A DNA stretch of 64,000 nt from Kibdelosporangium sp. MJ126-NF4 (GCF_000826545.1 NZ_CDME01000014.1:644336-708335); one strand, 5' to 3'. Shown: positions 8,576 to 17,162, numbered from the stretch's first letter. Program-made: numbers and translations. The notes: a model not told the origin generated them from the letters alone.

Positions 8576-10047
8576 GGGCCGCCTGGACGCGGCTCGTCGC
8601 CGTGCTGTTGGTGGCCGTTCTGGCGGTTCTCCTGGGCGTGCCGACCTCGGCCGTGTTCGCGCAGAGCGGTGACCCGTTAGCGAATCTCAACGCGGAGATC
8701 CAGGCAGAGGCCCAGAAGGTCGCCGCGCACAACCAGCGCAAGCCGCAACTGCAAGCGCAGGCCGACGCGCACAACGAGAAGGTCGCGGCGCTCAACGAAC
8801 AGGTCTCGGTTCTGGAGCAGAAGGCGTCTGCGCACTCGCAGAAGGCGTCGGCGCTCGAACGACGCATCGCGGCGCACAACGCCAAGCCGCGCCAGTTCGA
8901 ACTACCCCGACAGGCCGCGGCGGCCGCCGCGTACGACGCCGAGGCCAGCCAGCTCAACACCGAGAAGAACCAGCTCAACGCCGAAGCCACCGCGCTGCAG
9001 GGCGAGAAGTCGCAGCAGGACCAGCAACGCGCCCAACTCAGCACGGCAGAACAGCAGCAGCGCGCCCAGGTCACAGCGTTCAATCAGGAGGGCGCACAGC
9101 TCGCGGCTGAGTGCCAGAGGTTGCTGCAGCAGGCGGCGACACTCCTGGACACACCGCCGCCACCGCCCGCTGTGGCACCTGGCGGCGACCAGGGCCGTCC
9201 GGTCACCGCCCCGGGCCAGGAACGACAGGTCGCCGGTGATGGCGGTGACCCGGTCTCGCGCCGTCCACAGAGCCAGGCGCTCGACGAGTACGCCAAGGAA
9301 AACGGCGTCACGGTGGACAAGCAGCCGGTGTGGGCTCGCATGTCACCCGACGCGGTCGGCAAACTCCCCGCGTCGGCACGGGCCAACCTCCAGGTGACGC
9401 GCACGTATGACGGTCTGGTCCGCAAACCCGACGGTAACTACAAGGCGTTGGTGGTCCCGTCCTCCACAACGGGTACCAATCCGGGCAACAAGGGGTTCGA
9501 CGAGGCCATCAAGGCTGGCGGCGAGGCCATCGCGGTGGTTGGTGGACGCCGCGTCGTCATCGACGAGGTCGAGCGCATCCCCGCGAAACCCTCCTCCACC
9601 GCACCACCCGCCGCCACCTGTGGCACGGCGTGCAACCTGGTGTCCGACGGGAAGCCCACCACATCGACGGTCAGCCCGCAGAAGCTGCTGGATGACGCCA
9701 AGGCGCTGCACGACACCGTATCGGCCGCCAGAGACAGGTACGTGACGGTCGCGACCGGCCAGCTCGGCGGCCGTCTGGTGTACTCCGTGAACCAGAACGG
9801 CACGAACGAGAAGATGCGACAACTGGCCGCGCAGCTCGGGTACGAGCGCGTGTTCGCCACCGACCTGAACCCAGGGATCGACACCGACGCGGAGCAGATC
9901 CTGTACAACGCCATCGATGAGGGCGAGTACCTTGGTGACGGCCTGATCGCCAGTTCCCGTCCGGCCTGTGGACCGAACCGGCAGGACTGCGCCGGACGGG
10001 CCAATGACTACCCGAACGTCCAACTGTGGGACCAGTCGAGAAAGTGA
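8572..10047 (+). CDS. Secreted coiled-coil protein with deaminase-like C-terminal domain, candidate toxin
   Basis: A 491-residue exported protein. It has a signal peptide (residues 1-30, cleavage near SAVFAQS), then about 170 residues of Gln/Ala/Glu-rich heptad-like coiled coil, then a Pro-rich linker (LDTPPPPPAVAPGG). The C-terminal 250 residues are globular. Near the end are DAEQ (residues 439-442) and, 25 residues on, SSRPAC (Cys466) and DC (Cys473). This spacing recalls the [H/D]xE plus PCxxC zinc motif of bacterial toxin deaminases, but Asp replaces the usual His and the cysteines are seven apart rather than three. The catalytic assignment is therefore tentative. It sits between a lipoprotein sensor and a small orphan gene, the usual toxin-immunity order. 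It could instead be a non-enzymatic secreted surface protein. Confidence 0.75.
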   Translation: MRAAWTRLVAVLLVAVLAVLLGVPTSAVFAQSGDPLANLNAEIQAEAQKVAAHNQRKPQLQAQADAHNEKVAALNEQVSVLEQKASAHSQKASALERRIAAHNAKPRQFELPRQAAAAAAYDAEASQLNTEKNQLNAEATALQGEKSQQDQQRAQLSTAEQQQRAQVTAFNQEGAQLAAECQRLLQQAATLLDTPPPPPAVAPGGDQGRPVTAPGQERQVAGDGGDPVSRRPQSQALDEYAKENGVTVDKQPVWARMSPDAVGKLPASARANLQVTRTYDGLVRKPDGNYKALVVPSSTTGTNPGNKGFDEAIKAGGEAIAVVGGRRVVIDEVERIPAKPSSTAPPAATCGTACNLVSDGKPTTSTVSPQKLLDDAKALHDTVSAARDRYVTVATGQLGGRLVYSVNQNGTNEKMRQLAAQLGYERVFATDLNPGIDTDAEQILYNAIDEGEYLGDGLIASSRPACGPNRQDCAGRANDYPNVQLWDQSRK

Positions 10048-10051
10048 CACC

Positions 10052-10570
10052 GTGCTGCTGCTCTGGGATCATGTCGTCAAACCCCGCACCCAGGCGCTGA
10101 ACGGTCTGTCGCGTGCCGCCCTGGGTGAGCTCACCGTGAGCACTATCAACGGCACCACGGACCTGTTCGCCCCACCCTTCGCCGAGTACTTCCCACCCGA
10201 AGCCGCCCAACTCGTCACGTCGGCCACCCGGGACTGCCTGGCATCAGCCCCGGAATGGCGGCTGGACGAGTCGTATCTCAACCGTTTCACCGACGGTCTC
10301 GACGCTGTGCAGAGCCTGCCCATGCGACCCGGGTGCGGCCCGCTGACCATGGCCACGCTCAGCCTGGTGGACGGTGTCGTCGGCGACCTCACCCCGGAGA
10401 TCGCCTGTGAGGCACTGTCCTCATGCTACGAGGCCATCCTCGTATCGCAGCTCACCGGACGGGTGACCATCGAGCAGGAGCGGGAGAACGAGCGGTGCCA
10501 GCGCGCCATCGAACTCCAGTTGGCGCTCGTCGCCAGATTCTCCGGAGACGCAGGAGTCCCGCAGCTGTGA
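10052..10570 (+). CDS. Small soluble protein downstream of secreted toxin-like protein, candidate immunity
   Basis: The chosen GTG at 10052 starts four bases after the stop of the secreted protein and gives 172 residues with no signal peptide or membrane segment. The sequence is helical and acidic (MLLLWDHVVKPRTQALNG onward) and matches no family I know. Its position directly behind a secreted, deaminase-like protein and its small size are what is expected of an immunity protein, but this rests on context only. A start at 9968 inside the upstream gene is possible but has no ribosome site and would overlap by 80 bases. Confidence 0.65.
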   Translation: MLLLWDHVVKPRTQALNGLSRAALGELTVSTINGTTDLFAPPFAEYFPPEAAQLVTSATRDCLASAPEWRLDESYLNRFTDGLDAVQSLPMRPGCGPLTMATLSLVDGVVGDLTPEIACEALSSCYEAILVSQLTGRVTIEQERENERCQRAIELQLALVARFSGDAGVPQL

Positions 10571-10619
10571 GCGATCCCGATACAGGGTGGTGTCGTTCAG
10601 TCGGCCCGTCCCGCCACGG

Positions 10620-11366
10620 CTACGCCTTCGGCTGCGAACCCACCCAGAACTCGTTGCCGAACGGGTCGACGACCTTGCCCATCCGCGCATAGGGCATGTC
10701 CTCGAGCTCCCCCGCCGTGCCACCGGCGGCCGCTACCTTCACCAGGGTCTCGTCGGCGCTCGCGACGGCGAAATTGGTCGACCAGGAGGAGGCATCGACT
10801 TCGGTGGTGCCGAAGATGCCCCCGATCTCGTGCCCGTCCGGCCGCCGCAGGAAGGTGAAATCCATGCCGGGCAGTTGCTCCTCGTTGCCATCCAGGGTGA
10901 AGTCGAAGACCTCGGTGTAAAAGTCCCGCGCCCGCCCAGGAGTCGGGGTCACGAGATCGTTGCGCACCAACGTGTCCGGCTCGTTCACCAGACGACACCC
11001 CGGCTCACTCCGGCCCTGCCAGAGCCCGAACCGAGTCCCGGTCGGGTCCGTCACGACCGCCACGCGGCACAGCTGCCCAACATCATGCGGCTCCCGCACA
11101 ACCACGCCACCCGCAGCCACGGCACGCTTGACGGTGCCATCGCAGTCGTCGGTCGCGATGTGCACCTCCCAGCCGTGGCCAGGGGTTTCCTCACGCAACC
11201 CGGCGACCGCCAAGCCACGAAGCTCGCACACGGTCCCCCGCTCGTCCTCGGCGAAGCTCCAGCCGAACACGGCACCATAGAATTTCTTCGCCTCCGCCAG
11301 ATCCGGCACGGCGAGATCCATCCAGGTGGGCGTCCCAAGCGGCTGGTTGTGGTCGATCTGGACCAT
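10620..11366 (-). CDS. Tandem VOC (glyoxalase-like) domain protein
   Basis: The protein has 248 residues with two repeats of the vicinal-oxygen-chelate fold. The first runs from TPTWMDLAVPDLAEAKKFY to TDPTGTRFGLWQG, the second from LVRNDLVTPTPGRARDFY to VDPFGNEFWVGSQP. This is the 27 kDa antigen Cfp30B-like arrangement. VOC proteins bind a metal in a paired beta-alpha-beta scaffold and include antibiotic-binding and dioxygenase members; the substrate here is unknown. The ATG at 11366 is supported by AAGGAG seven bases upstream, whereas an upstream in-frame ATG at 11399 lacks this. It is divergent from the glycosyltransferase remnant. Confidence 0.88.
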   Translation of the reverse strand: MVQIDHNQPLGTPTWMDLAVPDLAEAKKFYGAVFGWSFAEDERGTVCELRGLAVAGLREETPGHGWEVHIATDDCDGTVKRAVAAGGVVVREPHDVGQLCRVAVVTDPTGTRFGLWQGRSEPGCRLVNEPDTLVRNDLVTPTPGRARDFYTEVFDFTLDGNEEQLPGMDFTFLRRPDGHEIGGIFGTTEVDASSWSTNFAVASADETLVKVAAAGGTAGELEDMPYARMGKVVDPFGNEFWVGSQPKA

Positions 11367-11409
11367 CGTGGTGGCTCCTTCGGTCTGTCGTGCTGACACC
11401 GCTCACGCT

Positions 11410-11955
11410 ATGACCAATTCAGGTCAGTTCCTGACCGGTACCCCGCTGGGCCAGACGAGCCCGAGAGGTTTCGAGCCTGATCGAGAGATGATCGACGCGG
11501 TCCCGCGATGGAACACGTCGACGGCCCTGCAGCTGCCCGATTGGGCTGGTCTTGTGGCGAGGGGACGGCCTTTGGTGGGGGTTACCTATGTCGTCCTGTT
11601 CCCCAACATCTTTCCGCTGCCTGCGCCGGAGATGCCACCGCTCGGATTGGGCCTGCGGCCTGCGCGGGGCCCGCTCGGACGGATCCGTGACCACGTGCTC
11701 AAGACCGTCATGGTCCGCGCCATGGACGCCAAGGGTCTGCCCGCGATCAACGCGTTGCGTGCAAAGCACGGACTGCCACCGTTGCGACACCTGTGGGATC
11801 AGATGCGACGTGCCCGGCGGCAACTGGTCCTGACCGCGGCGGAGTTCGACTTCCCCGCGACCGCCCGCTATGTCGGGCCAGTGCTCGATGATCCGGCATG
11901 GGCGAACGATCCGTGGACACTGCCGCCCGGCGACGACCCGTATCGCCGTGTTTCT
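11410..11955 (+). pseudogene. Internal fragment of a UGT/MGT-type glycosyltransferase
   Basis: The translated frame contains an unmistakable mid-section of actinobacterial macrolide-type glycosyltransferases: PPLGLGLRPARGPLGRIRD, then LPAINALRAKHGLPPL, ARRQLVLTAAEFDFPA, and YVGPVLDDPAWA with WTLPPGDDP. Intact proteins are about 400 residues. Here the N-terminal domain is missing or unrecognisable before about 11560, and similarity stops abruptly after GDDP near 11945, where the convergent ESX island ends. The frame stays open beyond only because it shadows the minus-strand genes. This looks like a gene cut at both ends, possibly when the ESX island was inserted or rearranged. Confidence 0.6.
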
Positions 11956-12411
11956 TCACCAGGGAGCGTCCCACTCCTCTTCGTCCTCGCGGGAGGGTGT
12001 TCGCACGGGTTTGGGAAGGCGCATCGGCTCGGCGGGTGGGGGTGCGGGGGCGTCATGGGGGAAGCGTTGGTGGTAAGAAGCGACCACGGCCGCGGCATCC
12101 GCCGAGTCGCCGACGGTCTCGGCCATCACCGCGCCGACGCGGTCCGCAAGGCTGGCCTGGGCGTGGCGCATGCAGGCCATCAACTGGCGCGCGACCTCTG
12201 CCGGGCGCATCCGGCCCGTGTCGTCGGACAGCCAGATGTCCGTGGGGATGCCGGATGGCCCGACGGTCACGCGGATCGCGCCGTTCGCGGCCGACTCCGT
12301 CACCGACACTGTCGCGACCGACTCCTGTGCGAGCTGGAACCGCCGGGCGCGTTCCGTGACGCGAGTGCTCCACTCGCCGACCAACCGGTCGACATCCTCT
12401 GGCGTGTCCAC
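11956..12411 (-). CDS. YbaB/EbfC-like protein of ESX island
   Basis: This 151-residue protein resembles the YbaB/EbfC family seen in ESX loci. It has an N-terminal amphipathic helix, the central VTVGPSGIPTDIWLSD strand pair, and a long helix RPAEVARQLMACMRHAQASLADRV. An acidic, Pro-rich tail (PAPPPAEPMRLPKPV, EDEEEWDAPW) follows. YbaB proteins form tweezer-like dimers that bind DNA, but their ESX-linked paralogues may act in substrate handling. It is the last gene of the eleven-gene minus-strand operon and the second YbaB-like copy there. Its stop faces the glycosyltransferase remnant with no intergenic space. Confidence 0.75.
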   Translation of the reverse strand: MDTPEDVDRLVGEWSTRVTERARRFQLAQESVATVSVTESAANGAIRVTVGPSGIPTDIWLSDDTGRMRPAEVARQLMACMRHAQASLADRVGAVMAETVGDSADAAAVVASYHQRFPHDAPAPPPAEPMRLPKPVRTPSREDEEEWDAPW

Positions 12412-12414
12412 GGC

Positions 12415-12918
12415 TCAGGATCCTCCTTCCCTTTCGAGCGCTTCCCGCAGCACGCGCATCGAGGCCGGGCTGCCCGGGTTCAGCAGGATGTCCACTCCTT
12501 CGGGCAGCAGGTCGACCAACTCGGGCAGAGTTGTTTGGCGCCACCGTTCGACGGCCACCCGTTCCCTGTGCGCGGTCGCCGTCACCACCAACACGCACGG
12601 CACGCCATCCGGGGCCGGTGCCACGGCTGGCCGGTCGTGCTCGTCGAGAGCGATGTCCACCATGGCGTCCAGCAACGTGGGCATCAGCGCGTCGACATCG
12701 ACGGTTCCCGTGACGATCAGCCGCAGCGCGGCATCCACTGGGTCGGTCGGCAGGTCGCTTGCCGATGGCTGATAGTCCGGGTTCGGGTGAAAACGTCCGG
12801 GCTCGCCGCCGTCGTCCAGCAGCCATCCGCCCACCACGGCCTCGGATGGCGGCGGACGTTCGTCGCCGGGCGGCCATGCCGGGTCCATGAGCATGATCCA
12901 GTTGTCGGGCCTGCTCAC
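12415..12918 (-). CDS. Type VII secretion-associated hypothetical protein
   Basis: A 167-residue acidic soluble protein with a flexible Pro-rich start (PAWPPGDERPPPSEAV) and an alpha/beta C-terminal half (VLVVTATAHRERVAVERW, LPELVDLLPEGVDILLNPG). The latter resembles the SseB-like or type VII secretion-associated proteins found between ESX substrates in Pseudonocardiales. The GTG start overlaps the stop of the upstream lonely-Cys protein by four bases. It may be a chaperone or immunity-type partner of that protein. No catalytic motif is visible. Confidence 0.6.
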   Translation of the reverse strand: MSRPDNWIMLMDPAWPPGDERPPPSEAVVGGWLLDDGGEPGRFHPNPDYQPSASDLPTDPVDAALRLIVTGTVDVDALMPTLLDAMVDIALDEHDRPAVAPAPDGVPCVLVVTATAHRERVAVERWRQTTLPELVDLLPEGVDILLNPGSPASMRVLREALEREGGS

Positions 12919-13982
12919 CGAAACCTGCCATTGGGGTTTGTCTGCACGAAGTACCCTGGATGGTCGACGCCCAGGTGTGCCCCGGTGTTGTCGTGGTCGA
13001 GCACTACCGAGTGCGTACCGGCGACGACCGGCCTCGTGCCGAGTCCGGGCAGATGCTGCGTGAAACTCGCCGCGGCGTTACCGCCCGGAGCGGCCGCTTC
13101 GCAGGACAACAGCACCAGGGGCGCGTTCGGCATCCCCCGTGCCGCCTGCTGAAAATAGTCGTTGCTGGCGACTATTTTGGCGTAGGTGGCTCCGTTCACA
13201 CCGATCGTCGTGGTTCTCGTACCGTCGGCCAGCACATGAGTGACCGCGCCGGGCGGCAATCGAACCCCTGAGGTCAGTGGAATGTTCACGGCGAACTCGT
13301 GCGGATCCGCGTGCGCGCTGGCATAGACGGCCTGATGAAGGCGACCGTTCAGCTTTGTGGGAAAGACACCGACCACCTGGTCCGTCGTGGGGTGGATGGA
13401 CTGCACCTGGGAGCCGGGATTCAGCTGTCTTGCCCAGCGTCGGTCCGCGTGTTCGTCGTGCCGGTCCACCGGAAAGACGGTCCCCAACGTGCGGCCGTTG
13501 TTCCGCAGCGGCATGGCATAGACGTCGCCTGGCCGGAAGTAGTAGGTCCGCCCGTCGGGACCGTGCTGCGCGATCATCTCGGGCAGGTCCGGCCTGAGTT
13601 TCGGTACAGCTGGACGGAGGTTCTGGCGCGCCTGCTGGAACTCCCGCTCGGCCGGTGACGGGCCGACCGGCTGAGGCACACGCGGCGACACCGGCCGAAG
13701 CCCCTGCCGCGCGTCCCGATACTCCCGCTCCGCAGGCGACGGGCCGACTGGCCCAGGCGCACGCGGCGACACCGGCCGAAGCCGCTCCCGCGCTTCCTGA
13801 TACATCCGCTCCGCAGGCGACAGAGCGGCCTGTTCGGGAAAGCGGATACCTGCGGTCAGGTTGGTGGCCGCGCTGACCTGGGCGCGCAGGGCGCCTTGCG
13901 AAGCCGCGGCACCGCGGGCGGCCGCGGACACCCCCCGCTGCCGAGACGGTGTGCGCGACGACGATCGAGACGATCCGGCCAT
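12915..13982 (-). CDS. Caspase-like (lonely-Cys type) ESX-linked protein with three 27-residue repeats
   Basis: The protein has 355 residues. Residues 1-50 are Ser/Arg/Ala-rich. Residues 54-134 hold three 27-residue repeats built on SPAERxYxxAR...LRPVSP. The C-terminal domain from about 144 carries YASAHADPHEF (His224, His228) and, 66-70 residues later, APLVLLSCEAA (Cys294). This His...LLSCEA arrangement matches the lonely-Cys/C80/CHAT-like cysteine peptidase class found in large ESX-associated actinobacterial proteins. It is preceded by a WXG-type gene and followed by a small associated gene. ATG 13982 was chosen because it lies five bases past the previous stop with a GAGGTGGG ribosome site. 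Family membership is inferred from motif spacing; a toxin or self-processing role is speculative. Confidence 0.7.
   Translation of the reverse strand: MAGSSRSSSRTPSRQRGVSAAARGAAASQGALRAQVSAATNLTAGIRFPEQAALSPAERMYQEARERLRPVSPRAPGPVGPSPAEREYRDARQGLRPVSPRVPQPVGPSPAEREFQQARQNLRPAVPKLRPDLPEMIAQHGPDGRTYYFRPGDVYAMPLRNNGRTLGTVFPVDRHDEHADRRWARQLNPGSQVQSIHPTTDQVVGVFPTKLNGRLHQAVYASAHADPHEFAVNIPLTSGVRLPPGAVTHVLADGTRTTTIGVNGATYAKIVASNDYFQQAARGMPNAPLVLLSCEAAAPGGNAAASFTQHLPGLGTRPVVAGTHSVVLDHDNTGAHLGVDHPGYFVQTNPNGRFR
13581..13823 (-). repeat. Three tandem 81-bp units coding 27-residue repeats
   Basis: Residues 54-80, 81-107 and 108-134 of the caspase-like protein align without gaps, each beginning [LP]SPAER and containing AR-x-x-LRP. 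The first two units are the closest; the third is diverged (AVPKLRPDLP). The Pro-rich, Arg-rich unit is likely to be an extended stalk. Confidence 0.85.
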
Positions 13983-13987
13983 CGGGC

Positions 13988-14596
13988 CTACACCCACCTC
14001 GCGATAACGGCGGCCGAGTCGGCGAGCACGTCGCCCAGCGCGCCTGAGTCGGCGTTGAGCGCGGCATAGTAGACCGGCAGCCGATCGATGAGTTCGTTCA
14101 CGCAGCCCGCGATGGCCGTCTGGATGCTCGCCCTCGCGGTGCCCGCCATGCTGCCAGCCGACTCCACAATGGACACAATGCACTCGGCGGCCTCCGCCAG
14201 CGCGGCCAAACTGCCGTGCTGGTCGGTCGCGTGGCGTTGGTAGCCCTCGGCCGCAGGCCCACGCCATTCCATGGTGTGCTTGCGCGCCGTGCCGTCGAGG
14301 TCGGCACCGGCCTGGCGGGCCAGTTCCGCCACCCGACGCCAGCGCTGGACGTAGTCGGCCACCGCCACCGGGTCACCGGCGAACCACTGCTGGGCCTCGC
14401 GCATCGGCGCGAGCTGCTCGACCAGGCCTGGAATGCCCGCCGCGGACAGCACTTCGATCGGATCCGGCGCGGCGCCGAGGCGGCCGACGCCGTTCGCAGC
14501 CATGCCCGCGTCCGGATGCACCCAGTCGCCGCTGCGCACCGCCACGGCGATGTCCGCGAGCTGAGCGGCGATCACGTAGCCGGAGTCAGTACTCAT
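13988..14596 (-). CDS. WXG100-like ESX substrate, 202 residues
   Basis: The protein is all-helical with the turn motif EWRGPAAEGY (W-x-G) between two long helices, as in WXG100/PPE-type ESX substrates. An extra C-terminal helical region gives a length about twice that of EsxA. It likely pairs with the overlapping upstream 98-residue helical protein (four-base overlap ATGA) and is exported by a type VII system or acts as the carrier for the following caspase-like protein. Confidence 0.75.
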   Translation of the reverse strand: MSTDSGYVIAAQLADIAVAVRSGDWVHPDAGMAANGVGRLGAAPDPIEVLSAAGIPGLVEQLAPMREAQQWFAGDPVAVADYVQRWRRVAELARQAGADLDGTARKHTMEWRGPAAEGYQRHATDQHGSLAALAEAAECIVSIVESAGSMAGTARASIQTAIAGCVNELIDRLPVYYAALNADSGALGDVLADSAAVIARWV

Positions 14597-14889
14597 GACA
14601 GCTTCGCCGCGTTGTGGGACTCCACCTGGTCATATGCGACGGCCGTCGCGCGCATTCCCGTCCTGCTCGCGGCGACCGACTCGACGCCGGACTGGAACGC
14701 TTCCTTGGCGGTCTCGGCCAGCGGCGCGACCATCGCCACGATCGGGCCGCCGCCTGGGCCGAACGCGGACTGCGGCAGGTGCGCCGCCAGCGCCGCCTGC
14801 AACGCGTCCTGGAGCTGGTCCAGCACACCGCCCAGGTGCTGGGCATGGACTACCAGCGCGCTCGACTCGGCCTCAAATCCGGACGGCAT
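14593..14889 (-). CDS. EspC/DUF2580-type ESX target protein
   Basis: A 98-residue helical hairpin protein (SALVVHAQHLGGVLDQLQ... MRATAVAYDQVESHNAAKL) typical of the EspC-like ESX secretion-associated family. The C-terminal YDQVE fits the YxxxD/E type VII export signal. A GAGGAAGG ribosome site precedes ATG 14889. The stop overlaps the WXG gene start, suggesting the two products form a heterodimer. Confidence 0.75.
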   Translation of the reverse strand: MPSGFEAESSALVVHAQHLGGVLDQLQDALQAALAAHLPQSAFGPGGGPIVAMVAPLAETAKEAFQSGVESVAASRTGMRATAVAYDQVESHNAAKLS

Positions 14890-14907
14890 CGGCGATCCTT
14901 CCTCGGG

Positions 14908-16392
14908 TCATGGGTGTTTCCTCGGGGGCTGGGCGCCGATCACGAGCGGCGGCGGGTTTCCTTCCGGCGCCGCGAAGACCTCCTCGCCCTTGATGTAGCC
15001 GGGCGACTTGCGTTCCTTCTCCCCGCCGCCCTGGCCGCCGCCCGCCATCGGAGCACCCATGGGCGGCATGGCCGAGCCGCCCATGCCCGGCTGGGCTGCG
15101 GCGCCAGGTGCACCACCGGCTGGTGGCGGGCCGACGACCGGCATGGCACCGGTCGCCACGGCAGCGCCCGCAGGGCCGTTCCCTGGGCCGAAACCCCCGC
15201 CACCGCCCGAATGCGGCATCGGAGACGACCCGCCGACGCCTCCGGACGGGCGCACCTCGGCTGTCTCCGGCATCCGGGGCATTCCGTCCGACGGCTGGTT
15301 CCCGCCGGGTGGCATCCCCGCGGCTCCGCCCGGCGTCCTGGGAACCTCGCCAGCGGGGATCGTCGACATGCCATGGCCCTCACCCGGCATCCTGGGCATC
15401 TCGCCTGCGGAACTCCTCGACAGGCCCGGACCCTCGCCCGGCATCCTGGGGATCTCACCCGGTGGAATCCTCGACACGCCATGGCCTCCGCCCGGCATCC
15501 CGGGGACCTCGCCAGGCGGAATCCTCGACACGCCGTGACCTTCGCCCGGCAGCTTGGGCATAGGCGGCATGGGCGGCATCGCGGGGGTGCCTGATCCCGG
15601 CAGCCTCGGCATGGCCGGTGCCGGTGGCATCGCGGGCATCCGCGCCGGATATCCCTGCGGCACCGTCGGCATGGGCGGCACTGTCGGCATGGGCGGAATC
15701 GGTGGCATGGGCGGCATGGGCGGCCGACCGACCGGCATCGACGGATCGAAACCGGCGGTCCGGGTGGCATCCGACCCTGGCAGGCCCTCCGGTAGGGGCC
15801 GAACGATCGGCCGGGTCAGCTTCGGCGCGCCGGGACCACCGTCCAAGCCGCCGGGAAGGTCCACCATGGCCGGAAGTGGAGTGATGACCGGCCGTCCGGT
15901 TCCCTGCGGCCCGGTCATCCCGGGCACGGGAGTCCTGTCGTCCCAGGGCACACCGGCCCCTTGAGGCCCGGTAACCGGTGTCGGGCCGTTCCACGGCGCA
16001 CCCGATCCGTTCGACCCGGTCCGCACGGGAATCGGCGACAGGCCGTCCGACGGATCGGCCACCCCGCTGGGACTCGTGCCGTCGTTGAAAACACCGCCGA
16101 ACATGTCGGCGTTCCGCTGCTCGATGGCTGCGTACTTGGCGGCGGTCTGCTTCGTGCCGACGGCGGCGTTGCGCACCGCCTTCGCCGAGGAGCCCATCAG
16201 TCCGCTCATCCGGTCGGCGCCGATCTTGGCCGCCGCGGCGAACTCCGTGGCCGCGGTGCCGAACATGTCCGGCCCCAACTCCAGGGTGCCGACGTTCTGC
16301 CCGCTCTCGTCCAGGATCTCCGCGCGGCTGTCCAGCCGGGCCGCGAACGCGCTCAGTTCGTCCGCCACCACCGCGAAACCGTCGTTGCTCAT
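14908..16392 (-). CDS. EspC-like N-domain with long Pro/Gly/Met-rich tail and C-terminal YIKGE tag
   Basis: The protein has 494 residues. Residues 1-100 form an EspC/DUF2580-like helical domain (FAVVADELSAFAARLDSRAE onward). Residues 110-450 are low-complexity Pro/Met/Gly sequence, including PMPPMP runs and four 18-residue repeats at 282-353. The C-terminus is KSPGYIKGEEVF followed by PPPLVIGAQ. YIKGE fits the YxxxD/E type VII signal and recurs in the PPE-like protein of the same island as YIKGD. The start at ATG 16392 overlaps the previous stop (ATGA); the longer open frame to 16536 is a shadow. It is probably a secreted, cell-wall-spanning ESX substrate. Confidence 0.75.
   Translation of the reverse strand: MSNDGFAVVADELSAFAARLDSRAEILDESGQNVGTLELGPDMFGTAATEFAAAAKIGADRMSGLMGSSAKAVRNAAVGTKQTAAKYAAIEQRNADMFGGVFNDGTSPSGVADPSDGLSPIPVRTGSNGSGAPWNGPTPVTGPQGAGVPWDDRTPVPGMTGPQGTGRPVITPLPAMVDLPGGLDGGPGAPKLTRPIVRPLPEGLPGSDATRTAGFDPSMPVGRPPMPPMPPIPPMPTVPPMPTVPQGYPARMPAMPPAPAMPRLPGSGTPAMPPMPPMPKLPGEGHGVSRIPPGEVPGMPGGGHGVSRIPPGEIPRMPGEGPGLSRSSAGEMPRMPGEGHGMSTIPAGEVPRTPGGAAGMPPGGNQPSDGMPRMPETAEVRPSGGVGGSSPMPHSGGGGGFGPGNGPAGAAVATGAMPVVGPPPAGGAPGAAAQPGMGGSAMPPMGAPMAGGGQGGGEKERKSPGYIKGEEVFAAPEGNPPPLVIGAQPPRKHP
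15334..15549 (-). repeat. Four tandem 54-bp units coding 18-residue PGEGHGxSRIPPGEVPRM repeats
   Basis: Residues 282-299, 300-317, 318-335 and 336-353 align without gaps. Each begins PG[EG]G and ends GE[VIM]P-x-[MT]. The exact 54-bp period gives scope for copy-number variation by slippage. Confidence 0.85.
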
Positions 16393-17162
16393 GCCGGGCT
16401 CATCCCCTTCCCGCCGACCGCCTTCTCGAAGCGGGCCAACGACGTCACGATGTCGCCCGAGATCTCCTCGAGCGTGCCGAGCCGTCCGACCTGCCGCCCG
16501 AGCGCCTCCTTCAGCATGACGATCCGCCGGGTGCACTTGATCACCGTGGTCACCGCGGCGATGACCGCCGCCGCGATGAAGATCGCGATCGACGCGCCGA
16601 ACGTCCAGAAAGCCATGGCGATCGCGGCGATCGCGCCGGGGATCAGGTCCGAGATCGTGTTCACGATGAGGTCGCGGACCACCTGCCGCAGGGTGATCAC
16701 CATGCCGCCGGACACCGCGAGCAGCGTGCCGAAGCCACCGACCGCTTTGGACAGTCCGGCGATCTCCTCCCGCAGCAGCTTCATGCTCGACCGGTAGGCG
16801 TCGGCCGCGCCGCCGGTCCAGTCCTGCAGGCTGGTGATGTCGTCCCGCTGGTCCCTGGCAAGGAACTTCAGGTCCTCGGCGACTTTCATCAACCGGTCCA
16901 CATCGGCCTGGATGGCAGCGGGGTTGCCCTGCAGCTTGTCGATCGGCTCGCGGATGAAGCCGATGCTATCCACCAGCCAGCCGACGCCCGCGCTGAACAG
17001 TGAGGCCACCGGGTCGGTCGTGCTGGTGTCCGAGCCGCCGACGTTGCCCATGCCCTCGATCACGTGGCCGAAGATCGGCACACCCTCGTTCTTGCTCTCG
17101 TTCTCGAGTTTCGTCACCCGGCTCTCGATACCGAGCGCGACGCTCTCGCCAGCGGTCACCAC
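16389..17162 (-). CDS. Long WXG100-type protein with membrane segments
   Basis: In this 257-residue protein a helical N-terminal half contains LQDWTGGAADAYRSSM (W-x-G turn). The second half contains two hydrophobic segments, GTLLAVSGGMVITL and LIPGAIAAIAMAFW with FGASIAIFIAAAVIAAV, followed by a basic helix. This matches the larger membrane-associated WXG proteins in actinobacterial ESX or polymorphic-toxin loci, which may deliver toxins. GTG 17162 or GTG 17159 can serve as start; both overlap the stop of the YbaB-like gene in a TGGTGA junction. Confidence 0.72.
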   Translation of the reverse strand: MVTAGESVALGIESRVTKLENESKNEGVPIFGHVIEGMGNVGGSDTSTTDPVASLFSAGVGWLVDSIGFIREPIDKLQGNPAAIQADVDRLMKVAEDLKFLARDQRDDITSLQDWTGGAADAYRSSMKLLREEIAGLSKAVGGFGTLLAVSGGMVITLRQVVRDLIVNTISDLIPGAIAAIAMAFWTFGASIAIFIAAAVIAAVTTVIKCTRRIVMLKEALGRQVGRLGTLEEISGDIVTSLARFEKAVGGKGMSPA

